From Amycolatopsis roodepoortensis (GTDB lineage Bacteria; Actinomycetota; Actinomycetes; Mycobacteriales; Pseudonocardiaceae), in the NCBI RefSeq assembly GCF_014873915.1, contig NZ_JADBEJ010000001.1:1-64000 (forward strand): DNA of 64,000 nucleotides. The letters run 5' to 3'. Shown one piece after another: positions 55,609 to 64,000 of the stretch (the first letter of the stretch is position 1; the number at the start of each line of letters is the position of its first letter). Under the pieces are notes generated by a model that was not told the origin of the DNA, searched no databases, and worked only from the letters and a program-made list of their open reading frames with translations. A program made the position numbers and the translations under genes.

Positions 55609-57962
55609 TTCGGGTTCCGGCCTTGTTCGACCAGCCGCCTCGGCGGCTTCTGGGGTTCGTGCCGCCGCACCGGGCGACGAGGTGGGAGCCGTGTTTCCGG
55701 ACGGCGAACGGCGCCCGGTGGCTTGACGGCTTCCGAGGGCTCCTCCGGCAGATCCTTCACGCGCCGGAGCAATTTGGTCTCGTCGGTCGCCGCGCCGGCC
55801 GGTCGGCGGACCTCGCCGAGGCGGGCCTTGCCGTCGGTCAGCGCCTGGCGGCAGATCTCGACGCAGGACGCGATGGTGCCGATCTCGTCCTGGCGCTGCG
55901 GGTACACCACGGCACCCAGCCCGACGCCCTTGGCGATCGGTACGGCCGATTCGGCGATCCGGCGTAGCGGCAGCACGACGACCAGCAGGTGCCAGGCGTA
56001 CGACATCAGCGCGACGACGGCGGTGAGCAACGCGGCGACACGGGCGCCCGCCCGCACGGTGTTGTCCGCGACGCCGAGGGAGCCGATCGGCTGTTCGGCG
56101 ACGACGACCCAGTTCAGCGCGGCGGCGTTACCGTCGTCGGCGAGGCGCTCGGCCGCCACGAGGGTCGTGGCGGTGGTTTCACGGGCGTCCTCGCCGGACC
56201 GCGCGGTGGTGATGTTCTTGACCAGCACGGGATCGGTGAGCTCGGAGAAGGCGAAGTAGCCCTCGGTGTCGGCGATGGTGCGCTTGCCTTCGTCGACCAC
56301 CCGGACACGTCCGCCCGCCGACTCGAGCACCGAAGCCATCCGCGGCACGTCGAATTCGCCGACCAGGACGTTGGCCGAGTTCGGCACGTGCGCGAAGGCG
56401 TAGACCACGGGCACCCGGCCGCTGGTGTTGTGCTGGCGCAGGCCGGCACCGTCGGGGAGTTTGCCCGGATCGCGCAGGGATTCGCGCCCGGCCCGTTGGA
56501 GTTCCCCGCCTTCGGCGTCGGCGAGGTAGACGCTGCGGAACCGGCTTTCGCTCGTGGCGAGCCGGTCGAGCATGCCGTGCAGCTGGTCCGGCTTCTTGTC
56601 CGCGCTGAGCCGGGCGACGGCCCGCAGGTCGCCGAGCCCCTGGGAGAGGCTGCGGCGCAAGGTGTCGGCCGTATGCGCGACCCGGTCGCCGTACTCGCTG
56701 AGCATGCTGGGAGAGACGGCGGCGTGCTGGCGTCCGAGCGTCGCGGCGACGGCGACCGACCAGCCGAGCAGCATCAGCGAGACGAGCGCGATGACGAGCT
56801 GGGCGGAGAGGAACGGCTTGAGTTTGGCGCGGGGCCTGCGCCGGCCGAGCTTCGCCCGATAGCGCTCGACAGCCCGGGTCAGCCGGTTCACTTCGCGGAT
56901 GCGGGACTGACGGACCGGCCGGTCGAGGACGCCCGCCGCGACGGCGAGCGCGTCGGCGCGAAGGCGCAGGATCGGGTCGACGAGCGCGCGGCGCAGCAGC
57001 ACGAAGCCGGCGATGGCGATCACCAGCAGTGCGGCCGCCGGGATCAGCCCCGGCCAGCGCGCGGGTACCGGCTCGACCGGGAAGCGGCTGAGCGTGACGG
57101 CGGCCAGCCCGAGGCTGCCCTCGACGCCGTCCGAGGCGACCGGCGCGAAGGCCACGACCGGCGCCACCCGCCGGTCCGGCTTGACCGGGTCGGTCCCGGA
57201 GTCACCGGTGAACACCCCCGACTCCCCGGCGGCCGCGGCGGCACCGGCGCGAGCGAGGAGATCCTGGGCGGTCCGGTCGTCCTTGGGCGCCTCGGTGCCG
57301 TGAGAGTGGAGCAGCGTGCCGTCCGGGGTGACCAGCCTGAGCTGTTCCTTGATGTCCTTGTCCAGCTCCGGCGCGGCCCCGCGCAGCACGGTGGAGACGA
57401 CGAGGAGCCGTCCGGCGCGGGCACCGGAGAGCGGGAGCGCGGTGATGACGAGCGGAGTGCCACCGGGACGGGCGATCGGGCGGACCGTGAGCTTCTGGAC
57501 GGTGGCGCCCTGGAGGTTCTCGACGGCCACCGGCTCGCCGTGCGTCGCCAGTACCTTCCGCGCGGCGGGATCGAAGACGACGATGCCGCGCCAGTCCGGG
57601 TAGGTCTCGCCGAGGCGGTCGAGGACGGCGTCGTCGTCGGCGTTGTCGAACACTCCGGAGCCGGTCGCGACCTGCAGGTCCCCGGCGGCGGTGGTGGCCG
57701 AGGTGGCCAGAGCCTGCGCGAGGGCGGCGGTCGCGCGTCGCCGGCTTTCGACGACCTCGTCCGGGACGACGTCGGCCGCTTTCGCGCCGAGTGCCGAAAA
57801 CGGCCCGGCCGTGGACAGGTAGAGAGCGGTGAAGGCGGTGATCATCAGCAGCAGGACGAAGCCGGTCGCGGACGCGACCTTCACGCCGCGCGGGAATCCC
57901 GCCTCCGGGATCTGGTCGCGAAGCCGCGCCACCGGATCGAGCCGGTCCTTCTGCCGAGTCAC
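55605..57962 (-). CDS. Large membrane protein with two sensor-like extracellular domains
   Basis: The 785-residue protein has four membrane helices arranged as two repeats: helix (about 28-52), extracellular domain, helix (about 308-328) with a HAMP-like helix pair (DPILRLRADALAVAAGVLDR), then helix (about 385-410), a second extracellular domain and a helix (about 650-675) with a second HAMP-like segment (LRRIAESAVPIAKG). The tail is basic and proline rich (RRPVRRHEPQKPPRR). The extracellular domains resemble Cache/PAS sensor folds (DNADDDAVLDRLGETYPDW; VRVVDEGKRTIADTEGYF). No kinase, cyclase or chemotaxis output domain follows. It is first in the operon with pgsB and pgsC, where PgsA is usually found. 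Function unknown. Confidence 0.8.
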   Translation of the reverse strand: MTRQKDRLDPVARLRDQIPEAGFPRGVKVASATGFVLLLMITAFTALYLSTAGPFSALGAKAADVVPDEVVESRRRATAALAQALATSATTAAGDLQVATGSGVFDNADDDAVLDRLGETYPDWRGIVVFDPAARKVLATHGEPVAVENLQGATVQKLTVRPIARPGGTPLVITALPLSGARAGRLLVVSTVLRGAAPELDKDIKEQLRLVTPDGTLLHSHGTEAPKDDRTAQDLLARAGAAAAAGESGVFTGDSGTDPVKPDRRVAPVVAFAPVASDGVEGSLGLAAVTLSRFPVEPVPARWPGLIPAAALLVIAIAGFVLLRRALVDPILRLRADALAVAAGVLDRPVRQSRIREVNRLTRAVERYRAKLGRRRPRAKLKPFLSAQLVIALVSLMLLGWSVAVAATLGRQHAAVSPSMLSEYGDRVAHTADTLRRSLSQGLGDLRAVARLSADKKPDQLHGMLDRLATSESRFRSVYLADAEGGELQRAGRESLRDPGKLPDGAGLRQHNTSGRVPVVYAFAHVPNSANVLVGEFDVPRMASVLESAGGRVRVVDEGKRTIADTEGYFAFSELTDPVLVKNITTARSGEDARETTATTLVAAERLADDGNAAALNWVVVAEQPIGSLGVADNTVRAGARVAALLTAVVALMSYAWHLLVVVLPLRRIAESAVPIAKGVGLGAVVYPQRQDEIGTIASCVEICRQALTDGKARLGEVRRPAGAATDETKLLRRVKDLPEEPSEAVKPPGAVRRPETRLPPRRPVRRHEPQKPPRRLVEQGRNPK

Positions 57963-58144
57963 CTGACCCCAGGCCTTTCAGTTTTACGATCGGGGAGATC
58001 GCTGCCCGGTCGGGCGGTAGCGGAACCTGCACCCAATCGGGTCACGGGCAGATATCGAAACTGCCGTCGGTGACGGTACAACTCACCTCAAAGGGGTGAA
58101 AGCGCGGCATAGGATACCTATTCGAGTGAGTCGGTAGGCTCCGA

Positions 58145-59053
58145 GTGGTGATCAGCCGAAACCGGATGTGGCTCAGCGTGATCAGCGTGGGCGTCGCGCT
58201 GGCCTTGGTGCTGACAGTCGTGCTGATCCTCGGCGACGACGAGTCACCGAAGCCCCCTCCTGTCCCGGAGAACGATCTGGGTGCCGCTGTCGCCAACCTC
58301 ACGTCCGGGCTTTCCGCCGAGCAGGACTACCGCTCGCCGAAAGCCGACGAACGTCGCAGGGCCGCCGCCGGTTTCGGCGCGCTGATGGACCGCGCGGAGC
58401 CGTCCGATCTCGAGAAGCTCGGGTTCTCGGTGCGAGACGGGGTGGACACGCAGACCGGGAGGCCGTACACGATCGCCATGAACGAGCCCGGGACCGAGCG
58501 GGCGTGGGGGATGTATCTGATCGACCGCTCCGCCCCGCCTTCGCTGGCGATCGAGGTCCCGCATCCCGCGTCCGACCTTCGGACGGAACTGTTCGGTCTC
58601 GACTACTTCCGTCAGGTGCCGGGCGCGGTCCTGCTGATCGCGGGCGCGCACCGGAAGGCCGACGACGGTCGGGCCGACGTCGCGCACGAGGTGGATTCGG
58701 TGTTCCACGCCGTGGCCGCCACCCTCGCCGGGCGGGGGATGACGCAGGTCCAGCTGCACGGCTTCGACGACCAGAACATGCCGGACGACGACATCGTGTT
58801 GTCTTCCGGCGCTTCGGCGGCGGGGGATTCCGCGCGGCGCGCCGCCGACCGGCTCGAAGCGGGCGGATTCGCCGTCTGCCGGGCGTGGACGTCGTCATGT
58901 GGCGCGCTGGAGGGGACGAAGAACGTCCAGGGCAAGGCCGCGGCCGAGGACGGAACCGCCTTCCTGCATGTGGAGATGAGCCGTACCGTCCGCGAGGCCG
59001 GCACCACCGACGTGATCCGTGCCCTCACAACGGCCGACCTCCGCAAGCCCTGA
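58145..59053 (+). CDS. Membrane-anchored putative metallohydrolase
   Basis: The 302-residue protein has an N-terminal helix (MWLSVISVGVALALVLTVVL, starting after a short basic stretch) and a soluble domain. Conserved-looking polar motifs are VPHPASDLRTELFG, LIAGAHRKADDGRADVAHEV, QLHGFDDQNMPDD and HVEMSRTVREAG. Their order and the His/Glu content recall zinc amidohydrolases and carboxypeptidases, but I cannot name the family. It is divergent from the poly-glutamate-type operon, so a role in trimming or releasing that polymer is a working idea only. GTG 58145 or 58148 is the likely start. Confidence 0.6.
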   Translation: MVISRNRMWLSVISVGVALALVLTVVLILGDDESPKPPPVPENDLGAAVANLTSGLSAEQDYRSPKADERRRAAAGFGALMDRAEPSDLEKLGFSVRDGVDTQTGRPYTIAMNEPGTERAWGMYLIDRSAPPSLAIEVPHPASDLRTELFGLDYFRQVPGAVLLIAGAHRKADDGRADVAHEVDSVFHAVAATLAGRGMTQVQLHGFDDQNMPDDDIVLSSGASAAGDSARRAADRLEAGGFAVCRAWTSSCGALEGTKNVQGKAAAEDGTAFLHVEMSRTVREAGTTDVIRALTTADLRKP

Positions 59054-59158
59054 GCCGTCCGCAACCGCGTCAGACGCCGACTTCGAACACCGACTACCCT
59101 GGAAAGCCGCCGGTCCGTACCGGCAAGCCACAACGACCCAGCTGGAGCGTGCACACCC

Positions 59159-60694
59159 GTGTTCGACACCCTCTCCGATCGGCTCACGTCCGCCCTGCAG
59201 ACCCTGTCTCGCAAGGGCAGGCTCTCCGACGCCGACATCGACGCCACCGCGCGCGAGATCCGGATCGCGCTGCTCGAGGCGGATGTCGCGCTGTCGGTGG
59301 TCAAGGACTTCATCGCCCGGATCAAGGAGCGCGCCAAGGGCGCCGAGGTGCACGGCGCGCTGAACCCGGCGCAGCAGGTCATCAAGATCGTCAACGAGGA
59401 ACTCGTCACCATCCTCGGCGGCGAGACCAGGCGGCTCACGTTCGCGAAGAACCCGCCGACGGTGATCATGCTCGCGGGTCTGCAGGGTGCCGGTAAGACG
59501 ACGCTCGCGGGCAAGCTCGCGATGTGGCTGAAGAAGCAGGGCCACGCGCCGATGCTGGTCGCCTGTGACCTCCAGCGCCCCAACGCCGTCACCCAGCTGC
59601 AGGTCGTCGGCGAGCGGGCCGGTGTCGCGGTCTTCGCGCCCGAGCCCGGCAACGGCGTCGGCGACCCGGTCGACGTCGCCCGCCGCGCCATCGACGAGGC
59701 CAAGCGCGCCCAGCACGACATCGTCCTGGTCGACACCGCCGGCCGTCTCGGCGTCGACGAAGAGCTGATGAAGCAGGCCGCGGACATCCGCGACGCCGTC
59801 TCGCCGGACGAGACGCTGTTCGTCGTTGACGCGATGATCGGTCAGGACGCGGTCACCACGGCCGAGGCGTTCCGCGACGGCGTCGGCTTCACCGGTGTCG
59901 TGCTCACCAAGCTCGACGGTGACGCCCGCGGTGGTGCCGCGCTGTCGGTCCGCCAGGTCACCGGCCAGCCGATCCTGTTCGCCTCCAACGGTGAGAAGCT
60001 CGAGGACTTCGACCTCTTCCACCCGGACCGGATGGCCAGCCGGATCCTCGGCATGGGCGACGTGCTCAGCCTCATCGAGCAGGCCGAGCAGCATTTCGAC
60101 CAGGAGAAGGCCGAGCAGACCGCCGCCAAGCTCGGCAGCGGCCAGCTCACCCTCGAAGACTTCCTCGAGCAGATGCTCGCGGTCCGCAAGATGGGCCCGA
60201 TCGGCAATCTGCTCGGCATGCTGCCCGGCGCCGGGCAGATGAAGGACCAGCTCTCGCAGGTCGACGACAAGCAGCTCGACAAGCTGCAGGCGATCATCCG
60301 CGGGATGACCCCCGCCGAGCGGGCCGACCCGAAGATCATCAACGCGTCGCGCCGGGTCCGGATCTCGAAGGGTTCCGGTGTCGCCGTCCGCGACGTCAAC
60401 GACCTGGTCAACCGGTTCTTCGAGGCGCGCAAGATGATGGCGCAGATGGCGGGCCGCTTCGGCTTCGGTGGCGGAGGCGGCGGCAGCAAGAACCGTAAGG
60501 GCAAGAAGGGGAAGAAGGGCAAGGGACGCGGCCCGACGCAGCCCAAGGTCCGCGGCGGCTTCCCCGGCGGCATGCCGATGCTTCCCCCCGGCGGCGGGAT
60601 GCCCGGTGGCATGCCCGACCTTTCGCAGCTCGGCGGCATGAACGACGTACCCGGGTTCGACCCGAAGAAGTTCAAGCTGCCGAAGGACAAGTAG
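59159..60694 (+). CDS. ffh: Signal recognition particle protein Ffh
   Basis: From GTG 59159 the 511-residue GTPase has the N domain (LSDRLTSALQTLSRKGRLSD), G domain with GLQGAGKTTLAGKLA, DLQRPNAVTQL, DTAGRLGVDE, and TKLDGDARGGAAL, and a C-terminal methionine-rich M domain (LEQMLAVRKMGPIGNLLGML) that binds SRP RNA and signal peptides. The C-terminal end is Gly/Met-rich and basic. FtsY, its receptor, is at 13.7 kb. Downstream amidohydrolase starts after three bases. Confidence 0.97.
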   Translation: MFDTLSDRLTSALQTLSRKGRLSDADIDATAREIRIALLEADVALSVVKDFIARIKERAKGAEVHGALNPAQQVIKIVNEELVTILGGETRRLTFAKNPPTVIMLAGLQGAGKTTLAGKLAMWLKKQGHAPMLVACDLQRPNAVTQLQVVGERAGVAVFAPEPGNGVGDPVDVARRAIDEAKRAQHDIVLVDTAGRLGVDEELMKQAADIRDAVSPDETLFVVDAMIGQDAVTTAEAFRDGVGFTGVVLTKLDGDARGGAALSVRQVTGQPILFASNGEKLEDFDLFHPDRMASRILGMGDVLSLIEQAEQHFDQEKAEQTAAKLGSGQLTLEDFLEQMLAVRKMGPIGNLLGMLPGAGQMKDQLSQVDDKQLDKLQAIIRGMTPAERADPKIINASRRVRISKGSGVAVRDVNDLVNRFFEARKMMAQMAGRFGFGGGGGGSKNRKGKKGKKGKGRGPTQPKVRGGFPGGMPMLPPGGGMPGGMPDLSQLGGMNDVPGFDPKKFKLPKDK

Positions 60695-60697
60695 CCC

Positions 60698-61771
60698 GTG
60701 GAGGCGCTGCACCTGGCCGGCGTCGTCCTGCCGGACGGCGAGCACCGCGAGCTGTGGGTGACCGGCGGCCGGATCACCACCGAACCGGTCGCCGGAGCGG
60801 AAACCGTGGTCCGGGAAGGCTTTCTGGTCCCGGGGCTGGTCGACGCGCACTGCCACCCCGGCATCGGCGTCGGCGGCGCGACCACCCTGGAAGAGGCGAC
60901 CGAGCAGGCGATCACCGATCGCGACGCCGGGACGCTGCTGATCCGTGACTGCGGTCTGCCGATCGACGTCCGGCCGCTGCAGGAGCGGGCCGATCTGCCG
61001 CGGATCATCCGCGCCGGACGGCATATCGCCCTGCACAAGCGCTACATCCCCGGCCTCGGCATCGAACTCGAAGACCCCGCCGAGCTGCCGAAGGCGGTCG
61101 CCGAGCAAGCGCGTGACGGCGACGGCTGGGTCAAACTCGTCGGCGACTGGATCGACCGGGGCGTCGGCGATCTCGCGCCGCTCTGGCCCGACGACGTGCT
61201 CGCAGAGGCCATCGCCGTCGCGCACTCCGAGGGCGCCAAGGTGACGGCGCACGTGTTCGGCCAGGCCGCGTTGCCCGGCCTGATCGACGCGGGGATCGAC
61301 TGCCTCGAACACGGCACCGAGCTTTCGGCGGACCAGCTCGGCGTCCTCGCCGAACGCGGGATCGCGCTCGTGCCGACGCTGATCAACATCGAGAACTTCC
61401 CCGGTATCGCGGACAAGGCGGGCAAGTACCCGGTGTACGCCGACCACATGCGGGCGTTGCACGCCGGCGTGGGGGAGATGGTCTCGACTGCGATCGAGGC
61501 GGGTGTGCGGGTGTACGCGGGAAGCGACGCGGGCGGCATGGTCGAGCACGGCAGGCTCGTCGACGAGATCGAGGCGCTGCACAAGGCGGGCATGTCCGCG
61601 GAGCAGGCGCTGGCGTCGGCTTCATGGGCGGCGCGCGAATGGCTGGGCGTGCCGGGAATCGTCGACGGCGCTTCGGCTGACCTGCTCGTTTACCCGTCCG
61701 ACCCGCGTGAGGATCTCGCGGTGCTGCGGCATCCGAGCCACATCGTCCTGCGTGGCAAGATCTACGCCTGA
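60698..61771 (+). CDS. Amidohydrolase-family protein
   Basis: The 357-residue protein has amidohydrolase motifs: LVPGLVDAHCHPGIGVGG (HxH), GWVKLVGDW (possible carbamylated Lys), VTAHVFGQAALP, CLEHGTEL and YAGSDAGG. It resembles imidazolonepropionase-like hydrolases. It follows ffh after three bases and is commonly found between ffh and rpsP in actinomycetes, in my experience, but its substrate is not known. Confidence 0.82.
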   Translation: MEALHLAGVVLPDGEHRELWVTGGRITTEPVAGAETVVREGFLVPGLVDAHCHPGIGVGGATTLEEATEQAITDRDAGTLLIRDCGLPIDVRPLQERADLPRIIRAGRHIALHKRYIPGLGIELEDPAELPKAVAEQARDGDGWVKLVGDWIDRGVGDLAPLWPDDVLAEAIAVAHSEGAKVTAHVFGQAALPGLIDAGIDCLEHGTELSADQLGVLAERGIALVPTLINIENFPGIADKAGKYPVYADHMRALHAGVGEMVSTAIEAGVRVYAGSDAGGMVEHGRLVDEIEALHKAGMSAEQALASASWAAREWLGVPGIVDGASADLLVYPSDPREDLAVLRHPSHIVLRGKIYA

Positions 61772-61813
61772 CCCGACTCCATCAGTGACCGGAGCGGCAC
61801 TTAGCGTGGAGGC

Positions 61814-62566
61814 GTGGTGGACGACGGGCAGGCTCGCGAGCGTTTGGTGCTCGGAGCGCACTGGGGCTTCGTAGCGTTCTTCGCGGGCATCGCCGGATAC
61901 CACCTCGTCACGCTCGTCATGAGCTTCCTGATGTCAGGCCGCTTCGGCGGCTACGACCCGCTCGAACTCCGTGACGTCGGCCCGCTGCTGATCCTCGCGT
62001 TCCTGCCCACCCTCGTGCTCGGACTCGGTCCGGCGGTCGGCTCTCGCGTCTGGGGCCAAGGGCTTCGCACGGACTTCGGCCTCAAACCCACCTGGCGCGA
62101 CGTCCGGATCGGGCTCGCCTGCGGGGCCGCCGCGCTCGCCGCCGGCTACCTCCTCAACCTGCTCCTGCTCGCCGTCTACGGGACCGACAGCGACGACCGG
62201 ACCTTCTCCGACGTCTCACCCGGCCCGATCACCGAGCTTTCGGGCACCACCGAGGGCGACACGATCTGGCTGGTGCTGGCCGCGGTCATCGTCGTCCTCG
62301 CCGCCCCGGTCACCGAAGAACTGCTCTTCCGCGGCACGCTGTGGAACGCCATGGGCTTCCATCGCCTGCCCTCGTGGGTGATCCTGCTGGTCACCGCGCT
62401 CGTGTTCGCCCAGTTGCACGGCGAGGCCGCGCGCACGATCGCGTTGTTCGGCCAGGGCATCGCCATCGGTCTCGCCCGTTATCTCTCCGGCCGGGTGAGC
62501 GCGTCCGTGATCGCGCACGCGGCCAACAACCTCCCACCGGCTGTATTGCTCTTCGCGGCGAGGTGA
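61814..62566 (+). CDS. CPBP intramembrane metalloprotease (first copy)
   Basis: The 250-residue protein has about seven to eight helices and CPBP (CAAX protease/bacteriocin-processing) motifs: PVTEELLFRGTLWNAM (EExxxR), FAQLHGEAARTI and HAANNLPPAVLL with the metal-binding His/Asn. Such enzymes cut peptides in the membrane or protect from bacteriocins. Two GTGs (61814, 61817) are possible starts. It is followed by a second CPBP gene. Confidence 0.85.
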   Translation: MVDDGQARERLVLGAHWGFVAFFAGIAGYHLVTLVMSFLMSGRFGGYDPLELRDVGPLLILAFLPTLVLGLGPAVGSRVWGQGLRTDFGLKPTWRDVRIGLACGAAALAAGYLLNLLLLAVYGTDSDDRTFSDVSPGPITELSGTTEGDTIWLVLAAVIVVLAAPVTEELLFRGTLWNAMGFHRLPSWVILLVTALVFAQLHGEAARTIALFGQGIAIGLARYLSGRVSASVIAHAANNLPPAVLLFAAR

Positions 62567-62624
62567 TCGCCGGTCCAGGCGGCTAGAGTCTTTGAGTAAC
62601 CGAACGATCACCGGAGGGATCGGC

Positions 62625-63443
62625 GTGACCGTATCTCAGCCCAGGGAGCCGATCCCCGAGGCCGCGCCGCCGGATGAGCTGACCGAAGAAGTCATCGCCG
62701 GAGGTGAGGTGGCCGCGCCCGGCACGCCACCGCCGCATCGCTGGGGATTCGGGGCCTTCCTCCTGGTGGAAGCCGTCCTGCTGGCGTCGGCGGCGTTCAT
62801 CAGCGTCCTGCTCGGCGACGTCCAGCCCGGCCAGCCCCTGCCGATGCGCATGGTGCTGCTGGGCACCATGGTGCCGACGATGATCGCCGCCGGGGTCGCG
62901 CTGCTGATCACCCGCCTGCGCGGCAACGGCCCGGTCATCGACCTGCGGATCGGCTGGAGCTGGGCCGACGTCAAGGTCGGCCTCAAACTCGGCGTGCTCG
63001 GACTCGGGTTCACCTCGCTCGCCGCGTGGGCCTGGACACAGGTCGTTGGCAACGAGAACGCGACGTCGGCGATCAGCGCGCTCGTCGAGGACCGGCGGAT
63101 GTCGGTCTCGGCGGCCATCGTCATGTTCATCTACCTGTGGCTGGTCGGGCCGATCTGCGAGGAGATCATCTACCGCGGGCTCCTGTGGGGCGCGGTGGAA
63201 CGACTGACGTGGCGCACCGAACGCTGGGGGAGGATCGCGGCGTTCCTGGTCTCCACGGCCGTTTTCGCGGCGAGCCACCTCGAACCGCTGCGCACCACGT
63301 TGCTGCTGGTGATCGCGATCCCGATCGGGCTGGCCAGGGTGTTCACCGGACGGCTGCTCGGCAGCGTGGTCGCCCATCAGGTGAACAATTTCCTCCCGGC
63401 CGTGACGATCCTGCTGGCCTCGCTCGGGATAGCCGCGTTCTGA
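62625..63443 (+). CDS. CPBP intramembrane metalloprotease (second copy)
   Basis: From GTG 62625 (GGAGGGA upstream) the 272-residue protein has a soluble N-terminal stretch and eight helices. The CPBP motifs are GPICEEIIYRGLLWGAVERL, FAASHLEPLRTTLL and VVAHQVNNFLPAVTILLASL. Sequence differs from the first copy, so this is an old duplication or independent recruitment. Both lie between ffh and rpsP. Confidence 0.87.
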   Translation: MTVSQPREPIPEAAPPDELTEEVIAGGEVAAPGTPPPHRWGFGAFLLVEAVLLASAAFISVLLGDVQPGQPLPMRMVLLGTMVPTMIAAGVALLITRLRGNGPVIDLRIGWSWADVKVGLKLGVLGLGFTSLAAWAWTQVVGNENATSAISALVEDRRMSVSAAIVMFIYLWLVGPICEEIIYRGLLWGAVERLTWRTERWGRIAAFLVSTAVFAASHLEPLRTTLLLVIAIPIGLARVFTGRLLGSVVAHQVNNFLPAVTILLASLGIAAF

Positions 63444-63512
63444 CGGCCGATCGGCGTCTGGCAGAATGTACGCTTGCCTGCTTTGGCCGGACCCTCTCAC
63501 CGCGCCCGAGCT

Positions 63513-63525
63513 CACCCTTCGGGTG
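63513..63525 (+). promoter_or_regulatory. Small hairpin in the rpsP leader
   Basis: CACCC-TTC-GGGTG forms a short stem with a tight loop about 75 bases before the rpsP start. Ribosomal-protein leaders often hold such structures, but there is no proof of regulation here. Confidence 0.25.
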
Positions 63526-63600
63526 TGCGCAGCCGTGTCCCCACTCGGCTGGCGTGCGCCTTCCACATGCATCAGAGAGAACTGAGGAGTACCCACACCC

Positions 63601-64000
63601 GTGGCCGTCAAGATCAAGCTGCAGCGTCTCGGCAAGATCCGTGCGCCGTACTACCGCATCATCGTCGCCGACGCGCGCACCCGCCGTGATGGCAAGGCCA
63701 TCGAGACGATCGGCAAGTACCACCCCAAGGAAGAGCCGAGCTTCATCGAGGTCGACACCGAGCGGGCCCAGCACTGGCTGTCCGTCGGCGCCCAGCCGAC
63801 CGAGCCGGTCCAGCGCATCCTCGAGATCACCGGTGACTGGCAGAAGTTCAAGGGCCTGCCCGGCGCCGAGGGCACCCTGAAGGTCGCCGAGCCGAAGCCG
63901 TCGAAGCAGGACCTGTTCAACGCCGCGCTCGCCGCCGCCGGTGACTCGGCCTCCGCCGAGGCCACCACGCCGAAGAAGAAGTCCGCTCCGAAGAAGGCCG
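63601..64000 (+). CDS. rpsP: 30S ribosomal protein S16 (cut by window end)
   Basis: From GTG 63601 the protein reads [20 protein letters not shown], then [20 protein letters not shown] and [20 protein letters not shown]. These are highly conserved S16 features, which confirm the start. S16 binds 16S rRNA during 30S assembly. The C-terminus has the long Lys/Ala/Pro-rich extension of actinobacterial S16 ([12 protein letters not shown] at the window end). The gene continues beyond 64000. GAGGAG lies about ten bases upstream. Confidence 0.97.
   Translation, partial: MAVKIKLQRLGKIRAPYYRIIVADARTRRDGKAIETIGKYHPKEEPSFIEVDTERAQHWLSVGAQPTEPVQRILEITGDWQKFKGLPGAEGTLKVAEPKPSKQDLFNAALAAAGDSASAEATTPKKKSAPKKA

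Noticed and set aside
58895..61582. A minus-strand open frame of about 895 codons opposite ffh and the amidohydrolase gene
   Set aside because: It is antisense to two well-supported genes, with low-complexity Leu/Asp/Arg/Val composition and no recognisable motif.

Overview
The base composition, GTG/TTG starts, four-base and one-base gene overlaps, and gene set (aceB, ftsY, amtB-glnK-glnD, ffh, rpsP, PucR, DUF222-HNH, IclR/AllR) point to a high-GC actinomycete of the Pseudonocardiaceae, most likely Amycolatopsis. This is inferred from gene content and order, not from a database match.

Positions 1-10.7 kb hold an integrated actinomycete conjugative element (AICE-like). Its left part, a large serine recombinase and a minus-strand transfer operon (xis-like, WhiB-like, small protein, SpdB2-like, TraB), is broken by several single-base frameshifts. 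I read it as a decaying element. Its right part is intact and lower in GC: a TPR-containing XRE regulator, twin TATTCC-N5-GGAATA operators, an Imm1-type immunity-like protein, two small Cys-rich proteins, a membrane protein and a small XRE regulator.

From 10.7 to 25.9 kb the chromosome carries a sodium:solute symporter with anhydro-MurNAc kinase, the SRP receptor ftsY, a DHA2 drug-efflux pump with a divergent TetR, an IclR regulator divergent from malate synthase plus a DUF6986 aldolase-like gene, an orphan polysaccharide-type ABC ATPase with a divergent TetR, and a DUF222-HNH protein next to a cluster of short palindromes.

From 25.9 to 44.4 kb lies an almost complete purine-to-glyoxylate pathway: PucR, a three-subunit xanthine dehydrogenase with an 8-oxoguanine deaminase inside the operon, guanine deaminase, an AzgA-type purine permease, urate oxidase, HIU hydrolase, OHCU decarboxylase, allantoinase and allantoicase. 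Glyoxylate from this pathway would feed the malate synthase at 19 kb. Near-identical palindromes before malate synthase and allantoinase suggest one IclR/AllR-type regulator links the two loci. A secreted protein, a TetR and an S33-type secreted peptidase sit inside this region.

From 44.4 to 52.6 kb are a RlmA-type methyltransferase with a FhuF-like protein, the nitrogen operon amtB-glnK-glnD with a predicted GlnR box, a DMT transporter, a hypothetical gene and ku.

From 52.8 to 59.1 kb is a poly-gamma-glutamate type operon (double-sensor membrane protein, pgsB, pgsC, NlpC/P60 hydrolase) with a divergent secreted or anchored putative metallohydrolase. I consider this the most interesting module. 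The window ends with ffh, an amidohydrolase, two CPBP proteases and the start of rpsP.
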